A stretch of DNA of 64,000 nucleotides from Mariannaea sp. PMI_226 (taxonomy: Eukaryota > Ascomycota > Sordariomycetes > Hypocreales > Nectriaceae), in NCBI GenBank assembly GCA_024336345.1, contig JANFOG010000012.1:1054001-1118000 (forward strand), written 5' to 3'. Made by a program: the position numbers and the translations under genes. The stretch's first letter is position 1. Each line of letters begins with the position of its first letter. The notes beneath the pieces were generated by a model. The model was not told where the DNA came from, searched no databases, and saw only the letters and a list, made by a program, of their open reading frames with translations. Shown here one piece after another: positions 23,701 to 35,326 of the stretch.

Positions 23701-23894
23701 TTACCGGCCGTTGATCGACGCTGACGCGTCGTGGCCAGCCATTCTACCTGCACCGGGGCGGCATTCTGGCTGTCTGAGTTGCTGGTGCGGCCATCCCCTG
23801 CATCACTGTCGCTGCCACTGCCGCTGTCGCTGTCGCTGTCGGAATCGGGTGTTCGAGACTCGTCCCTTTCCGAGGGTTTCGACGCCACCTCCAT
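20711..23894 (-). CDS. SWC2: YL1 nuclear protein (Swc2/Vps72 homolog), SWR1 complex subunit
   Basis: Two exons, 23894-21887 and 21819-20711, encode 1038 residues; the 67-nt intron has GTAAGT, a TCTAAC branch and a CAG acceptor. In the SWR1 remodeller this subunit binds the H2A.Z-H2B dimer and guides exchange into nucleosomes. The N-terminus has Asp/Ser-rich acidic runs, then RQRRSTAGNRM and further acidic blocks (YL1 N-region). A basic region and a long Arg/Lys/Glu coiled-coil-like stretch follow (about residues 210-285). The compact YL1_C domain lies near residues 672-730 (CVITNHPARYRDPKTGLPY), just after the splice site. Most of residues 330-660 and the last 300 residues are Pro/Ala/Ser-rich. 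Yeast and human homologs are far shorter, so the protein is greatly expanded by low-complexity sequence. Assignment by the two conserved domains is strong. Confidence 0.93.
21820..21886 (-). other. Intron of the YL1 gene
   Basis: On the minus strand: donor GTAAGT, branch TTCTAAC, acceptor TTTCAG. It splits a Lys codon and brings the YL1_C domain in frame with exon 1. Confidence 0.88.
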
Positions 23895-24883
23895 CGCGAA
23901 ATCATCTACTGCTGGAAAGATAGACCCTGACGTTAAAATATGACATGGCCCTATATGCGTACGGATCCGAGATTGTGGGTTGCCTGGTATTGTTTGGGGG
24001 GATTTCCCTTTTTTTTTTTTTTTTATTCTTGGGCAATTTTCCGGGAAAATTTCCCTTGTCGATTATGGAAGGATACAAGTTCGATAAAACGGCGTGGTGC
24101 TTAAACGCGTTTGGTGTTGGAGGGGAACAAATTCTGGGGCATTTTGCCTGCAGTACTGACATCACTGCCAGTCTTGCCAGCCAGCTCGCTAGGTACGTAC
24201 CTCTCTATTTGACGTGATCCGTAAGTTGAGACCTGAGATGTTAGGTCAGTTTGCGCCACTCCGTTGACTAGGTGTTTGTTTGCCAAAATTCGGGCCATTT
24301 TCACTTAGAAGGGTATTTTCTATGTTTTTCGGTCTTCAATTACGATCTTCAATTACGGTAATTGAAGACCTCTCCTTGATCTGGTTGGAGAAATATAACG
24401 TCTAGAGCAGGACGCTACAAGAGTCATCATGAGATCCCAACTTGGTTTTATATACAGGACCAATGCCCCCAACGTGTTGCAAGATTAGAGGGAGGCTAAT
24501 AAAATAATAGAATGAGGTTATTGTCCTTTTTTTTTTCTTTGAAAAAAAGGGTTTCCATCTATTTCTTCAGAAAAAAATATCCATTCTCAAAATCGGAACG
24601 CCATTGTCTATCCAAACCCGTCAACCTACTACTTACTGCAAAGTAATGAATAGATAGGGAGGCCGATAAGTATACATATATATAAATGCTCTGTGCGATC
24701 CTCTGATTCACACAAGGTAATGCCAATCCCTCCTAGAAAACCATGCCAAACTATCCAACGCCAAACATGTTTGCTCAAGACTTAGTTGCACATGGCCCAA
24801 CTAAGTAATTCCTCATTCTCTATGTACTCCATGTCTCAAAAAAAAGGTTATCATCACAATCCTGGAAATCAGGTCTAGCCTCG
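23895..24883. other. Intergenic between YL1 and ATG15
   Basis: This holds the YL1 promoter and the ATG15 3' flank. It contains poly-T tracts near 24008 and 24529 and the inverted-repeat cluster at 24331-24370. I see no gene. Confidence 0.45.
24331..24370. repeat. 13-bp inverted repeat with a nested near-identical direct copy
   Basis: GGTCTTCAATTAC (24331-24343) is followed at once by GATCTTCAATTAC (24344-24356, one change). After a single G comes GTAATTGAAGACC (24358-24370), the exact reverse complement of the first copy. Transcribed, it could form a tight hairpin; as DNA, it offers three copies of one site. Confidence 0.85.
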
Positions 24884-26758
24884 TCATATCTCGTCTGGCC
24901 AGAACCCATCGACAGCTTCCTCCCACTCCTTACAGTATCCAAGCCAGCTCCGACGCAGACATGTGCGGCTGGCAGGAGACGAGGACGAGGGTTCACTAGA
25001 GGTGCTCGTAGGTTCCACGCCCGAAGATGGTAAGGTGATGGGGCTGGGTTCAACTGTTGTTGTCACAGATACCTCATCTCGGCAACCCCAAAACCTGCCA
25101 GGTGTTTGGCAGGTCGTGGTCGACGTTGTGCTGGTCTCGGTAGTCGTGACTGGGTCCTCGGTTGTGGTCTTATCGTTGCAACCGAACCAGCCGGGTGTCT
25201 TGCAAGTTGAAGTCGATGTCGTCAAGGTCGTTGTCGTCTCTGTTGTAGGTCCCGGGGTAGTCTCATCTAAACATCCCCACCATCCAGGAGTCTTGCATGT
25301 GGCAGTTCGAGTCCGTGTAAAGGACGGAGTAGTCGTTGTAGTGGTGGTACTATCGGTTCCATTGCTTTCATACATCTTCCACTGCGCACAGTCTCGGCAC
25401 TCTGGGGTCCGTCGACACACTGGAACATCATCATACTTTACAATAATATCATCGATGACGGATCGGATGCGATGAGTACCGATGCCGACACGCCAACCTT
25501 TGTCAGCAACGACATCATAGACGCACTCATAACCAGTATGGCAAACAGATTCCATGGCATATCCAGCAAAAGAGCATGAAGCAGTAGCTCCATTGCAGGT
25601 ACCAATATAAACTGGATCCGCGGTGTGTCCAAAATGATAGGTTCCTGTATGCTCTCGGAGTTGCGGGAACCGAGGATCGGCGCCGGGAGGGACGGGGAGA
25701 CCAAGCCTGGTAGCGGGGAGGGCCTCGGGCACGGCTTCAAAGGTGACAGCAGGGTCTCCGTAAGTCAATCCAAGTAGCGAAGTGACAGCACCTCCGAGTG
25801 AGTGGCCAGCAAGCCAAATTACGGCGTTGGGGTAAAGCTCCGTTACGTTGGAGTACAGCTCGCGAGCGGCAGTGTAGTAGCGATTCTCCTCCCGCAATGC
25901 TTGCACTACACAGGTAGTGTTGCAAGTGAATGTGTCGGTAGCACAGTCACAAACTTGATGCCAAGTCCACTGCCCTTGTTGGGCGCAGCAGCAACTGAAG
26001 AAGAGATTGTCGTTCACCTTGTCGTTAGTGGTCGTCCCTTCGCCATCAAAGACGGCCATGGAAGTACCCTTGAGACCAATCACGACAGTCGAGTTTGTCT
26101 CGTCGGCGAAGATGTGGCCGCGGAGACCATCGCTTTCCCATCCGAAATCGGCACTGCGGTTGAACGGCCTCCCAACTTCCTCCCAATCAGCTTTGGAATC
26201 ATTCTCCACATAGGCGTTGGCAGTCATTCTTGCTAGAGACAAGACAGTCTCCTTGTCGGTGATGTCAGGCGCTGGGACGTCATCGAGTGTCCAAGCAGAC
26301 GCATCAAGAACAGCAGCGAAGCCCTGTTTGCGTGACATGGCTACGATGGGGTCAATTACAGAGGGTCTGCGATCAATCATGCGATGTATCGTCGAGGCAC
26401 GGCTCTTGGCCTTGAGCTTGGGGATGTCTTGCTCATTATAGCCATCTTCGGCAGCAAGGAATACCCTTGACTGGTCATGGACAACATCCCTCTTTCGATG
26501 GAGACCGGGATGCCGATAGGTACCATGGTGGTAAATGTGACGTAGAGAGAAGGTGTGTTCCGCAGGGGCAGGAGCTTCGGGCTTCAATGGGACGGCAGGG
26601 CCGGGAGGTAGTAGTATTTCTTCGACCAGGTTGCGAGCATCGTTGTTGGCAAAGGCGGGCGATGGCGAGAAGGCGAGAAACGATAAGAGGAGAGCGGCCG
26701 TGACGCGAGCCGTCGAGGCGCACCGGATACCCGATGGCCGTTGAGGAGGCGACGTCAT
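24884..26758 (-). CDS. ATG15: Autophagy-related lipase ATG15 (class 3 lipase)
   Basis: A single-exon gene of 624 residues. Atg15 is a phospholipase delivered through the multivesicular-body route to the vacuole, where it breaks down autophagic and Cvt vesicle membranes. The N-terminus has one hydrophobic segment (about residues 18-38, ending PSPAFA), acting as a signal anchor. The lipase core includes the GHSLGG elbow (Ser320), Asp381 in HTADPVY and His429 in GIGTHRI, with spacing like that of the yeast triad. Cys-rich FFSCCCAQQGQW and CDCATDTFTCNTTC segments are typical of the family. The tail is Thr/Ser-rich with a repeated C-x7/8-C motif at residues 488, 519 and 550 (exact 31-residue period), and a diverged copy at 600. 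I chose ATG 26758 because the frame further upstream has no ATG matching the family. It is divergent from POB3. Confidence 0.94.
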   Translation of the reverse strand: MTSPPQRPSGIRCASTARVTAALLLSFLAFSPSPAFANNDARNLVEEILLPPGPAVPLKPEAPAPAEHTFSLRHIYHHGTYRHPGLHRKRDVVHDQSRVFLAAEDGYNEQDIPKLKAKSRASTIHRMIDRRPSVIDPIVAMSRKQGFAAVLDASAWTLDDVPAPDITDKETVLSLARMTANAYVENDSKADWEEVGRPFNRSADFGWESDGLRGHIFADETNSTVVIGLKGTSMAVFDGEGTTTNDKVNDNLFFSCCCAQQGQWTWHQVCDCATDTFTCNTTCVVQALREENRYYTAARELYSNVTELYPNAVIWLAGHSLGGAVTSLLGLTYGDPAVTFEAVPEALPATRLGLPVPPGADPRFPQLREHTGTYHFGHTADPVYIGTCNGATASCSFAGYAMESVCHTGYECVYDVVADKGWRVGIGTHRIRSVIDDIIVKYDDVPVCRRTPECRDCAQWKMYESNGTDSTTTTTTTPSFTRTRTATCKTPGWWGCLDETTPGPTTETTTTLTTSTSTCKTPGWFGCNDKTTTEDPVTTTETSTTSTTTCQTPGRFWGCRDEVSVTTTVEPSPITLPSSGVEPTSTSSEPSSSSPASRTCLRRSWLGYCKEWEEAVDGFWPDEI

Positions 26759-27623
26759 GAAGGCTTGCCCAATATGGCTATGGGGTTGAGATCTATGAAC
26801 TCGTTCTTTGGAAAAGAAATGTGCATCGACAAGGAGAGTAAAGAATAGGGAAAAGGAAGACGTCAGCGACGCAGGCGACGCAAGATAACAGAAATGAGAG
26901 AGAGTGCTGGTTCGGGGTGGCGGAGGGAAGCGGAGGAGAGCCAACTGATGTTGTCATATCTGGCACGCGGGCGCTATCGCGGTCTGTGGAGCAATGCCGG
27001 AAGGGTCCATGGGGGGAAGTATTCTGGTGCCTGGGGAATGAAAGCGGCCTAGCTAGAGAGATATTTGCCGCGGCCATAATCATGTACTGCTCCAATGGAA
27101 ACCTGGGAAGATAGTACTAAGATGAGGATGTATGCACTAACAGTTGTGTTAAGGCAACCCCCATGCCAAGCGCCTCCTGGTACCTGAGGTAGGCTGCACG
27201 ACTGGTCATGAGCCATGTGACCCACTGGAGATGATGCGTAACTCCCTAGCCTACCTAGAAATACGTTGGGGTTTGGGGCCTTTTTTCCGTGAACTCACTG
27301 GGGCAGTGCCAGGCACAGAGGTACCTCCCGCTAGCCTCAATCTCCCACTGTAATGGCAATCAGCCTCAGGTACGGGGTACGTACCTGTTATAGTGGTTCA
27401 CGGGGAGAATACGTGCACAGGCCGGGCTCAACCAGTGGCAAGGCGCGTGTTTTTAGCGTGCAGACCGCGCAGTGGAGGGAAGCTGTCCCATCGTGAAATT
27501 TCGAAGTTGGCGATCGCATCTCCTTTGAAGTCGCAAAACTTGGTGAGAGCTTCACCCTCCCACCTCGATACACTCTTGCTTAGTCCACCTCATATTTGTA
27601 CCTGCGGAGGCTCTGCTGTCAAC
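26759..27623. promoter_or_regulatory. Bidirectional promoter region ATG15/POB3
   Basis: 865 bases separate two divergent start codons. Several GGTACCT/AGGTACC-like words lie between 27178 and 27385. The last 50 bases before POB3 are C/T-rich. The shared promoter is inferred from geometry. Confidence 0.45.
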
Positions 27624-29502
27624 ATGACTGCCATGTGAGTACTTCTTGGCCCCTTCCACTCTCACAATTTCTATTTTCTCCGTCACTAGAAGGATGCTTC
27701 CTCAACCACACCTACTAACCACCCCTTGCTCATGGCAGTGAGAGCTTCGACAACATCTACCTGGACCTCTCCAAAGAGAGCGGCAAGTGCAGATTTGCCG
27801 AGACTGGCTTTGGATGGAAGCCCTCCTCTGGTGGCGATACCTTCACCCTCGATCACGCCAACATCGCCCAAGCGCAATGGAGTCGCGCCGCCAAGGGCTA
27901 CGAGATCAAGATCCTCCAGCGTGCCAACTCGACCATCATTCAGCTCGACGGCTTTCAGCACGAGGACTACGATCGTCTCGCAAAGGTCTTCAAGAACTGG
28001 TATAGCACCGCCCTGGAGAACAAGGAGCATGCTCTGCGAGGATGGAACTGGGGCAAGGCCGAATTTTCAAAGTCGGAGCTCACATTTTCCGTTCAGAACC
28101 GCCCATCCTTTGAACTCGCATACTCTGAAATTGGAAATACCAACCTTGCTGGTCGAAATGAGGTTGCCGTCGAGATGGCACTCCCCCCGACCGCAGCCGC
28201 TGACACTGGCGCCAACCCCCAGCTAGGAGGCGCTCGTGCTAGGGGCACGAAGGCTGCTGCTGGTCGTGATCAGCTAGTCGAGATGCGATTCTATATCCCG
28301 GGCACCACTACTCGCAAGGAGACTGAAGGAGAAGACGCGAACAGTGAGAACGGCGAACAGGAGAAGAACGCCGCCACCATCTTTTATGAGACGCTCATCG
28401 ACAAGGCTGAGATTGGCGAGACGGCTGGTGATACCATTGCCACCTTCTTGGACGTCCTGCATCTCACCCCCAGAGGTCGCTTTGATATCGACATGTACGA
28501 GGCTTCATTCCGCCTTCGCGGAAAGACATACGACTACAAGATTCAGTATGAGGCTATCAAGAAGTTCATGGTTCTCCCCAAGCCGGACGACATGCACTGC
28601 ATGCTCTGTATAGGACTTGACCCGCCTCTGCGTCAGGGCCAGACGCGGTACCCCTTCGTTGTCATGCAGTTCAAGAAGGATGAAGAGGTCACGATTGACC
28701 TCAACCTCAATGAGGATGAGCTCAAGAGCAAGTACCAGGATAAGCTGGAGCCTCATTACGAAGAGCCATTGCATCATGTTGTTACCAAGATATTCCGCGG
28801 CCTGGCGAACAAGAAGATTTCCTCCCCTGCCAAGGACTTTATCACGTACGTTTCCAGCTACTTCTCACTCATCAACTCTTGGTCTTTACTAACTATGGAT
28901 ACAGACACCGCAACCAGTACGGCATCAAGTGCGCAATCAAGGCTAGCGAGGGTTTCCTGTACTGTTTAGAAAAGGCTTTCATGTTTGTGCCCAAGCCTGC
29001 CACATATATTGCCTATGAGCAGACACAGTCCGTCACCTTCTCTCGTGTCAGCGGTGCCGTGTCGGCTCTCTCTACATTTGATATCACTGTGCTCCTCAAG
29101 AACGGTGCTGGTTCATCTCAGTTCAGCAACATTAGTCGTGAGGATCTCAAGGCCCTCGAGAGCTTCTTCAAGCTCAAGGGCCTGCGGGTAAAGAACGAGA
29201 TCGACGAAGACGCCAACTTGCTAGCCGCCGCCCTCCGTGAGCAAGATATGGATGATTCCGAGGATGAAGTGGTTGGCGTCAAGGCTGATCGAGGCTCTGC
29301 CGACGAGGACGAGGAGAGTGTGGATGAAGACTTCCAGGCTGATAGTGAAAGTGATGTTGCCGAGGAGTACGACAGCAACCACGACAGTTCAGGCTCAGGT
29401 AGTGAAGAGAGTGGTGTCGATAATGATGATGAAGAGGATGACGAGGACGATGAGGAAGAGGAAGAGGAAGAACGTCCTAAGAAGAAGAAGAAGACAGGTT
29501 GA
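27624..29502 (+). CDS. POB3: FACT complex subunit POB3 (SSRP1 homolog)
   Basis: Three exons (27624-27634, 27739-28845, 28905-29502) give 571 residues. Pob3 pairs with Spt16 as the FACT histone chaperone that loosens and rebuilds nucleosomes in transcription and replication. Exon 1 has only 11 nt, yet its splice produces the family N-terminus MTAIESFDNIYLDLSKESG. The N-terminal and middle PH-like domains follow, including ALRGWNWGKAEF, IPGTTTRKE, KTYDYKIQYEAIKKFMVLPKPD and RNQYGIKCAIKASEG. The C-terminus is very acidic and ends in a Lys tract (PKKKKKTG). Like yeast Pob3 and unlike metazoan SSRP1, it lacks an HMG box. Both introns have consensus ends and ACTAAC branches. Identification is firm. 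Confidence 0.96.
27635..27738 (+). other. POB3 intron 1 after an 11-nt coding exon
   Basis: Donor GTGAGT, branch TACTAAC near 27714, acceptor GGCAG. The join makes ATT (Ile4), giving MTAIESF. Confidence 0.9.
28846..28904 (+). other. POB3 intron 2
   Basis: Donor GTACGT, branch TTACTAAC, acceptor ATACAG; 59 nt. It joins DFIT to HRNQYG. Confidence 0.9.
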
Positions 29503-31889
29503 GGATAATATTAAGGTAGACTTCCTTATGGAAACAGACGGCTACTACGCACGACAAATAGCTGGTTGTATAATAGGAAGCCGAGGACGAAGGGGTTAAT
29601 CTTAGTTTTGTCAGGGATAATATGGCGTTCAGGCTGGAAAGATGGTTAAATATCCTACAAATCACACTTTGAATGATAAGTAACACACGCCCTAAAGCAT
29701 ATCGGGTCCTACGTCCACAGCGTCGATCGTCAGTAGACGTTCCGGCTCTATTCCGTTCGATTTTCATGGCATCGTCCTTCCGGCCCAAGCTCCCTTTGCC
29801 ACTCCTTGCTCTTCCCTTCTCCCTTTCCTCTTCCCCCTCTTCATCATTCGAGGGTATCGGAATGGGATTTGATTGGACAACCCAGACTTTGATCCAACAA
29901 GCTCGGCATATGCAGTAGGCAGTAGAATTTTCCATATCCCTAGCCATTCCAGGACGTGGTAGTATTCGACAAGGCCGTCATGCATTTGAGTCGGGTTCTC
30001 GGCGTGTATCCCCCCCGTGCTGAGTACTTAGTGGAGGAGATTATTCTCACTAGGTGGAAAGGAGGCCCTAGATCCTGCGGGCTTGCCAGATACCCGGATG
30101 GAGATGAAGTTCCCGTGGTCGGTATTCAGATTAACACCAACTTGGGCTGGGCTTGCATCCACGAAACATGTAGTATCTGTTGTACCGATATCATTTTTTT
30201 CCCATCTAGTTTCGGATCCAAATCTCACATAATTCGATAGACACTGAGACTAAGATCTACAACTGGGTTGTCTCCGACGACGGTGGCGCGTGAAGGTGGC
30301 ACGGCGGTTCAGCCGGCGCAGTTGCCTTGAATGAGTGGTGTTCAGTAAACAGTGTATTCATCTAAGAGTTCTAGACAACTAATACAAGGAGGGGCCCCCA
30401 AGAGAAGCGCCATATAGTGCATTGTGCATCTGTTGTACACCCCCTGAGGTATTCCTCATGCCCTCACAGCTGCAGAAGGCTTGGACACGTACGAAAACTT
30501 CCCCATTAAACCAAAAGGACATCATGGCGATAGCATCTAGTCCCGGCTATCTTCAATCTGATAAAAGTCAAAGGAGGAAAAAAAATGAGATTTTAACGGA
30601 AAACCAGAAGTAGAAGGACAGTCTCCTGATATGATCGGTGCATGTTACTCGCTTAGGCCAAAGGGTGGTGCATGTTAAAAAGGGGGGGGGACGTGCAAGA
30701 AACCCCATCAGATCAGGTTCTCCTCTCCATCTCTGTGATTGAAACTACCGCCTTGGACTCACTGATGATGTGAGACAGCTTCCGTTATCAAATACGGGCG
30801 CAATAGCTCTGTGAAGCCAGGGGCTAAGGCAGTCTACTGGTTGTGGCGTCTCGTCACGCCTTGGTCTTTTTGGCCGGCTGATTCCTCATGCTTGTTGCTA
30901 TGCGTAAAAGAGGAGTGATCAGCGTATTACTAGCAGTAATAGAGGGGGAAAGAGGAGAATGATGATGCAGATGTGCAAGGGAAAAGGGGGGTGTTGTCAG
31001 AGAATGGACAGTACAAGGTCCATCGGGAAATACAGAAGCTGGGAACTGTGAAGGTGATCATTCGGGAGACTGGTTTTTCTAGAGATACATCCTAGTACTA
31101 GAATAATACCTCTAATATGTTAAATTTAGAGCTGAAATGAGTGTTATATGGTTAACGAAGGTGCATCAGGGAGAGACTTCAAATACCATGACTACATACT
31201 GGCACCACAAGTACATCAAAGATGGCGCACGACACGACATCGATGCGTATGTAGGTGGATGTACATAATATGCAGGAATAAACACATCTTCATGATCTTT
31301 ATTTGTTACGAATGAAGTAGTCCCCTTAAGTAACTTTGTTGTTTACTTGGTCTGTGAGTCGTGAGCCTGAGAGACTAGATGATTCTGTATAAGCCGAAGG
31401 GAGCTGGAGCCATCTAGACCCTCCAGGGAGCCTGTCCATGTATGGAGAGTATAGTTGCGTTGCTTGCAACGAAGACTACAGTGTACGGCAAATTCAATAC
31501 TCATTTGTCTCTCTCTTCTTCTTTTTTTTTTTGGAGAGGGAGAATTGCTTTTGCTTTTCTTCTCTTTTCTTCTTCCTCTTCCTGCCAATGTGTGTATGTG
31601 TATGTGTAAGTGTGTGTTGGTCGAGCCGCAGACCCATCTTGTTGGCAAACTACGACACTTACAACGCCACACAAATACAGTACCTCCATATATTACCCAC
31701 GGAGTATAATCTGTATGCAGCAGGAAAAAAACATCATATCATATTTTCCAAATTCCCAAAAACTTCACCTCGGCTAAACAAGCACCAAGAGAAAAAAAAA
31801 TCCTTCCTTTACAACCCCTTGCCGAGTCTTCCTTGACCGCTTTTCTGCTCCATGGCATATCTAGTTACGTCTCCATTCGCCGTTCAACA

Positions 31890-31903
31890 ACACACACACA
31901 CCT

Positions 31904-31948
<45 letters not shown>

Positions 31949-31957
31949 AAAAAAAAA
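31890..31957. repeat. (CA)n microsatellite with poly-A end
   Basis: A long CA dinucleotide run followed by about 14 A residues. Confidence 0.9.
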
Positions 31958-34473
31958 GAGATCTTGTGTTACCAAGGTATTATGTACAAGTGACAGCCAC
32001 TGAAGCCACTCTAGCACTTTCACGAGGGTCCAGTCTGTCACTGGCTCGAGCGTCTTCATTATTGATTGCACCTTGTCTCTGCTCCCGATGCCAGTTTGGA
32101 TCTTCTGTGCCTCTCTTCCGCAGGAGCGGCTCCGCATCCACTTCTTTTCTTTCTTTTTTTCCTTTCCCTTTCCGTCCCCTCTTTGACTTTATTTCTCGCC
32201 TCTTTTTTTTTTCCTTTTTTCCTCATTTTTTACTTTTTTTGTCAACTCGTTTTGGGGTTACATGGCCTTTCAGCAGGTGGCGGGGTGGGAAGGACTCGGC
32301 TCGCTTGCCTGCAAGTGACCAGGACAAACACCAGAGGATTCAGTCAATTGTATACTTTGGATGAGTATTACGATGCAACCTCCGGATGAGTGCATTTTAT
32401 TTTTTTTCGATTAGAGGCATTCCTTGAGTTTTGATGTTCCCATTTCCCACTTTGTTTTTTTGTTTTTTTTGGTACAGCGAAATCATGATGTTTTTCTTTT
32501 TCATTCCCTCAATTGATGCTCCTGCATGCACCGCTCTTAGGTATCATAGCGTGGGAACTACTATTATGTCACAAGAAGACATTCCGTTAGCTTATTCTAA
32601 CTTGTTCTAAATACTGAAGCCAAGAGTGACGTCGTCGAGGCCCCTCTTCAGCCTCTTCTCTCCGAGAAGGAGGAGCACATTATCTAAAAATACACAGGTT
32701 AAAACAGGAGAATAAGAAGTAGAAACAAAAAAAAATGACAGAATAAAAGACCAAGAAAAACGACCACATAACTAGATACTGTAGGTACATTTAGATAACC
32801 TTGCCAAACCATGGCCATGACCATTAACCTAGCTCGACTAGAAGTACAGAGTAGCCAGGAAGAGAAAAACCGACGGCCAGCCCACAAAAAAGCCGTTTGC
32901 TTGCGTCCCATCCCGTGGCGACAAGGAATAGCACTGTTAGCCACACCCTATGGAGTATGAAGTACAGTTACAGAGCACGACGACATAGTACTAGCCAGCT
33001 CCCAAGTCAGGTAGGGCTTCCTGGCCCAGCGCAATCCCATCTCTCAACCCTCATCCGGGGGCAAGCAAATAGTCACGTCGGGAGGGGGGGGGCGCAAACC
33101 GGCAAGGAAGGGAAGCGGGAAAAAGAAAGAAGCAAGCAAGAGGGAAGAAGAGGCTAACAAAAAGAGAAGAATAACAAGAAGAAGAAAGGATGGAAAGCAA
33201 AAAAGCACGCAACTCTGGAACGTGTTTTTCATGAGAACTGATATTCCTCAGCTCGCATCCGCCGTCGTCCACGCATCCAGCCTATTTTTTTTTTCTCGTC
33301 CCACACCCCTTCGGTCCAGGAATAAGACCAACACGGCCAGCAATAATCAGCGAAATCAACGAAACTAAGTAGAGAGCTTCTTTCGTCCCGGCACTCCGGC
33401 AGGAGGGGCAAGGGAGAGGGCATTCAACGCCCTCATAGTCCAGCACCTCAAGTAAAATGGTACTTTGTACCCTGCTTGGGCACAATGGATGCACAATGTA
33501 CGAGGTAGCATGTACGTTTCCTTGTCCTCCATAACTTAACCTACAACGAGGGTAAGAGCCGGGGGGCTCAACATTACTCGTACTTGCTGGACATGGATAA
33601 TCATGGATGAGGTGTCTCCCCCTCTGAATCTCACCTTTCTACTCCCTTCTACTCTCTACCTACACAATACTGTACCCAAGTTACGCATGATGAGTAGAAT
33701 TGGTTGGCTAAACAAATCATTCACCCCCGGTTATCGCCAGCCACGTCCCCGCTCTTCTCCTCCCTCCCCCCCCCTTCGATAACTCGACTCGGTTGGCAAA
33801 TCGAGGTATCAGACCACCCTCTTTACCAATGTCACTGACCCAAAAAAGAGCTGAAGCTCTGGACTTGGGGGGGTTGCCCCGTCAGTCGTGCATCAGACTA
33901 CCCACGAGGGTCCCCCCTACACCATCAGGTTTGGTAACCCACACAGGTCAAGAAGCTTACAAAACGAGGACAAGGAAATAGGAAACCGATGGAAATCTGA
34001 TATCCCATCTACTAGCTTTGCGAAGAATGCTACTTAGATTTCAGGATCCTTGGAATCCCCTTCAGCTCGACCTCTACGAGCTTCTTCTGGGAATAAACTC
34101 TCCTCCAACTCCCTCATTTCTCACCTAGAGCACCATATATTGTATTACAGCTCAAGAGCCCTACCCAAATAGCGTGCAGCAGCACTTATCCTCGCCCCCC
34201 CTGACCCGTTCTCTTTGTCCTGTGCTCTTTTCTACCTGCCCTGGTCCTTATTCGTTCTCTATTGACCCGCCCATCCCCCAGCTGTACCAACGGTGCCAGC
34301 ACTACCCAGAGCAGCTGAAGCACTCCTGGACGTTGGCCGCCCGAACCCTTGGCGAAGGCCTTGGATACCATACTCGGAGAGTATGTGAGATAACGTCTCT
34401 ACCTACCTACTAACCTACCTTGCAGCCCTTGAGGTACGAAATACTCCATGTACCTAGTTATATGCCTACCAAC

Positions 34474-34499
34474 CTACCGACCTACCTACCTACCTACCA
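34474..34499. repeat. (CTAC)n tetranucleotide repeat
   Basis: Tandem CTAC units. A shorter related block lies at 34400-34423. Both belong to the TACCTA-rich word family seen across the window. Confidence 0.8.
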
Positions 34500-35326
34500 C
34501 ATCCCCTCTCTTCCCCTCCTCTCCCCTCCTGTCACTTTCACACCCCCTGTCACTTCATTCCCCTCCCCTCCCTCCCTCCGTCTTCCATCTCGTCCATTCA
34601 CCCTTCGTTGTCCTACTCCGTTCAGCTCCACCGTCGCCTGCTGGTGTCCGGTACGTTAGCCGGGGTATGGGAGGGGAGCCACTCGCGAAAAACCAAAAGA
34701 AAATGACATCAAGATTCTGACGCTCGATAAAATTCCAGCATTGTATCGCGTGAGACATGGGGGGACAAGGGACCTGCGATGTCCCTGTGAGGTCCCTGTC
34801 ACCATCCGTTCATTACCAGGGAAATTTATACGCACACTTACTTCTTCCTATGAGCGGCCCCACGCTTGACATGTGAGCCTGTAAGGCATTCCTGGACTAC
34901 ATTATCCAATAGCTTGGATGTACAAGGCCCTCCGGCATGCCGATCAGTCCTCTATGGAGACTACATAAACCCAGGCAGTAACGGGGACATGCTCCTAAAA
35001 TGGTTCCGGGCGCCTTTTGGGGTCTTGTCTTTGGCGGTAGGGGCGGGGGTCTTGCGGCCCCGAGTCCATAATCCCCATACCTTCAAAATCCCTTGCAAGA
35101 TGCAATTGGACAAGGCCTTGCTTGTCTCAGCGAGGCGTCAGCTTGAACCCACTCCGTGGCATTTTTCCCGTTATCCAACGTCTGCTGGCCATTATCCTCA
35201 TGTGTAGCAGCATCCGTAACGGTACCAACCACAGCCTCTTTGCTTCTCTGCCAGAGGGTGCTACTACTTCACGTGGGGAGCCAGACGAAACAGGTTCGAT
35301 TTCGCTTCCCCCTACCAGCTGTGTCC

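Noticed and set aside
23321..23923. 200-codon frame antisense to YL1
   Set aside because: A shadow of acidic and basic repeats in the YL1 N-region.
29477..29947. 156-codon minus-strand frame past POB3
   Set aside because: It overlaps the POB3 acidic C-terminus in antisense and has no domain.
31852..32364. 170-codon frame over the (CA)n repeat
   Set aside because: Contains the microsatellite as a Thr-His run and polypyrimidine translated as Phe/Ser/Leu; no gene features.
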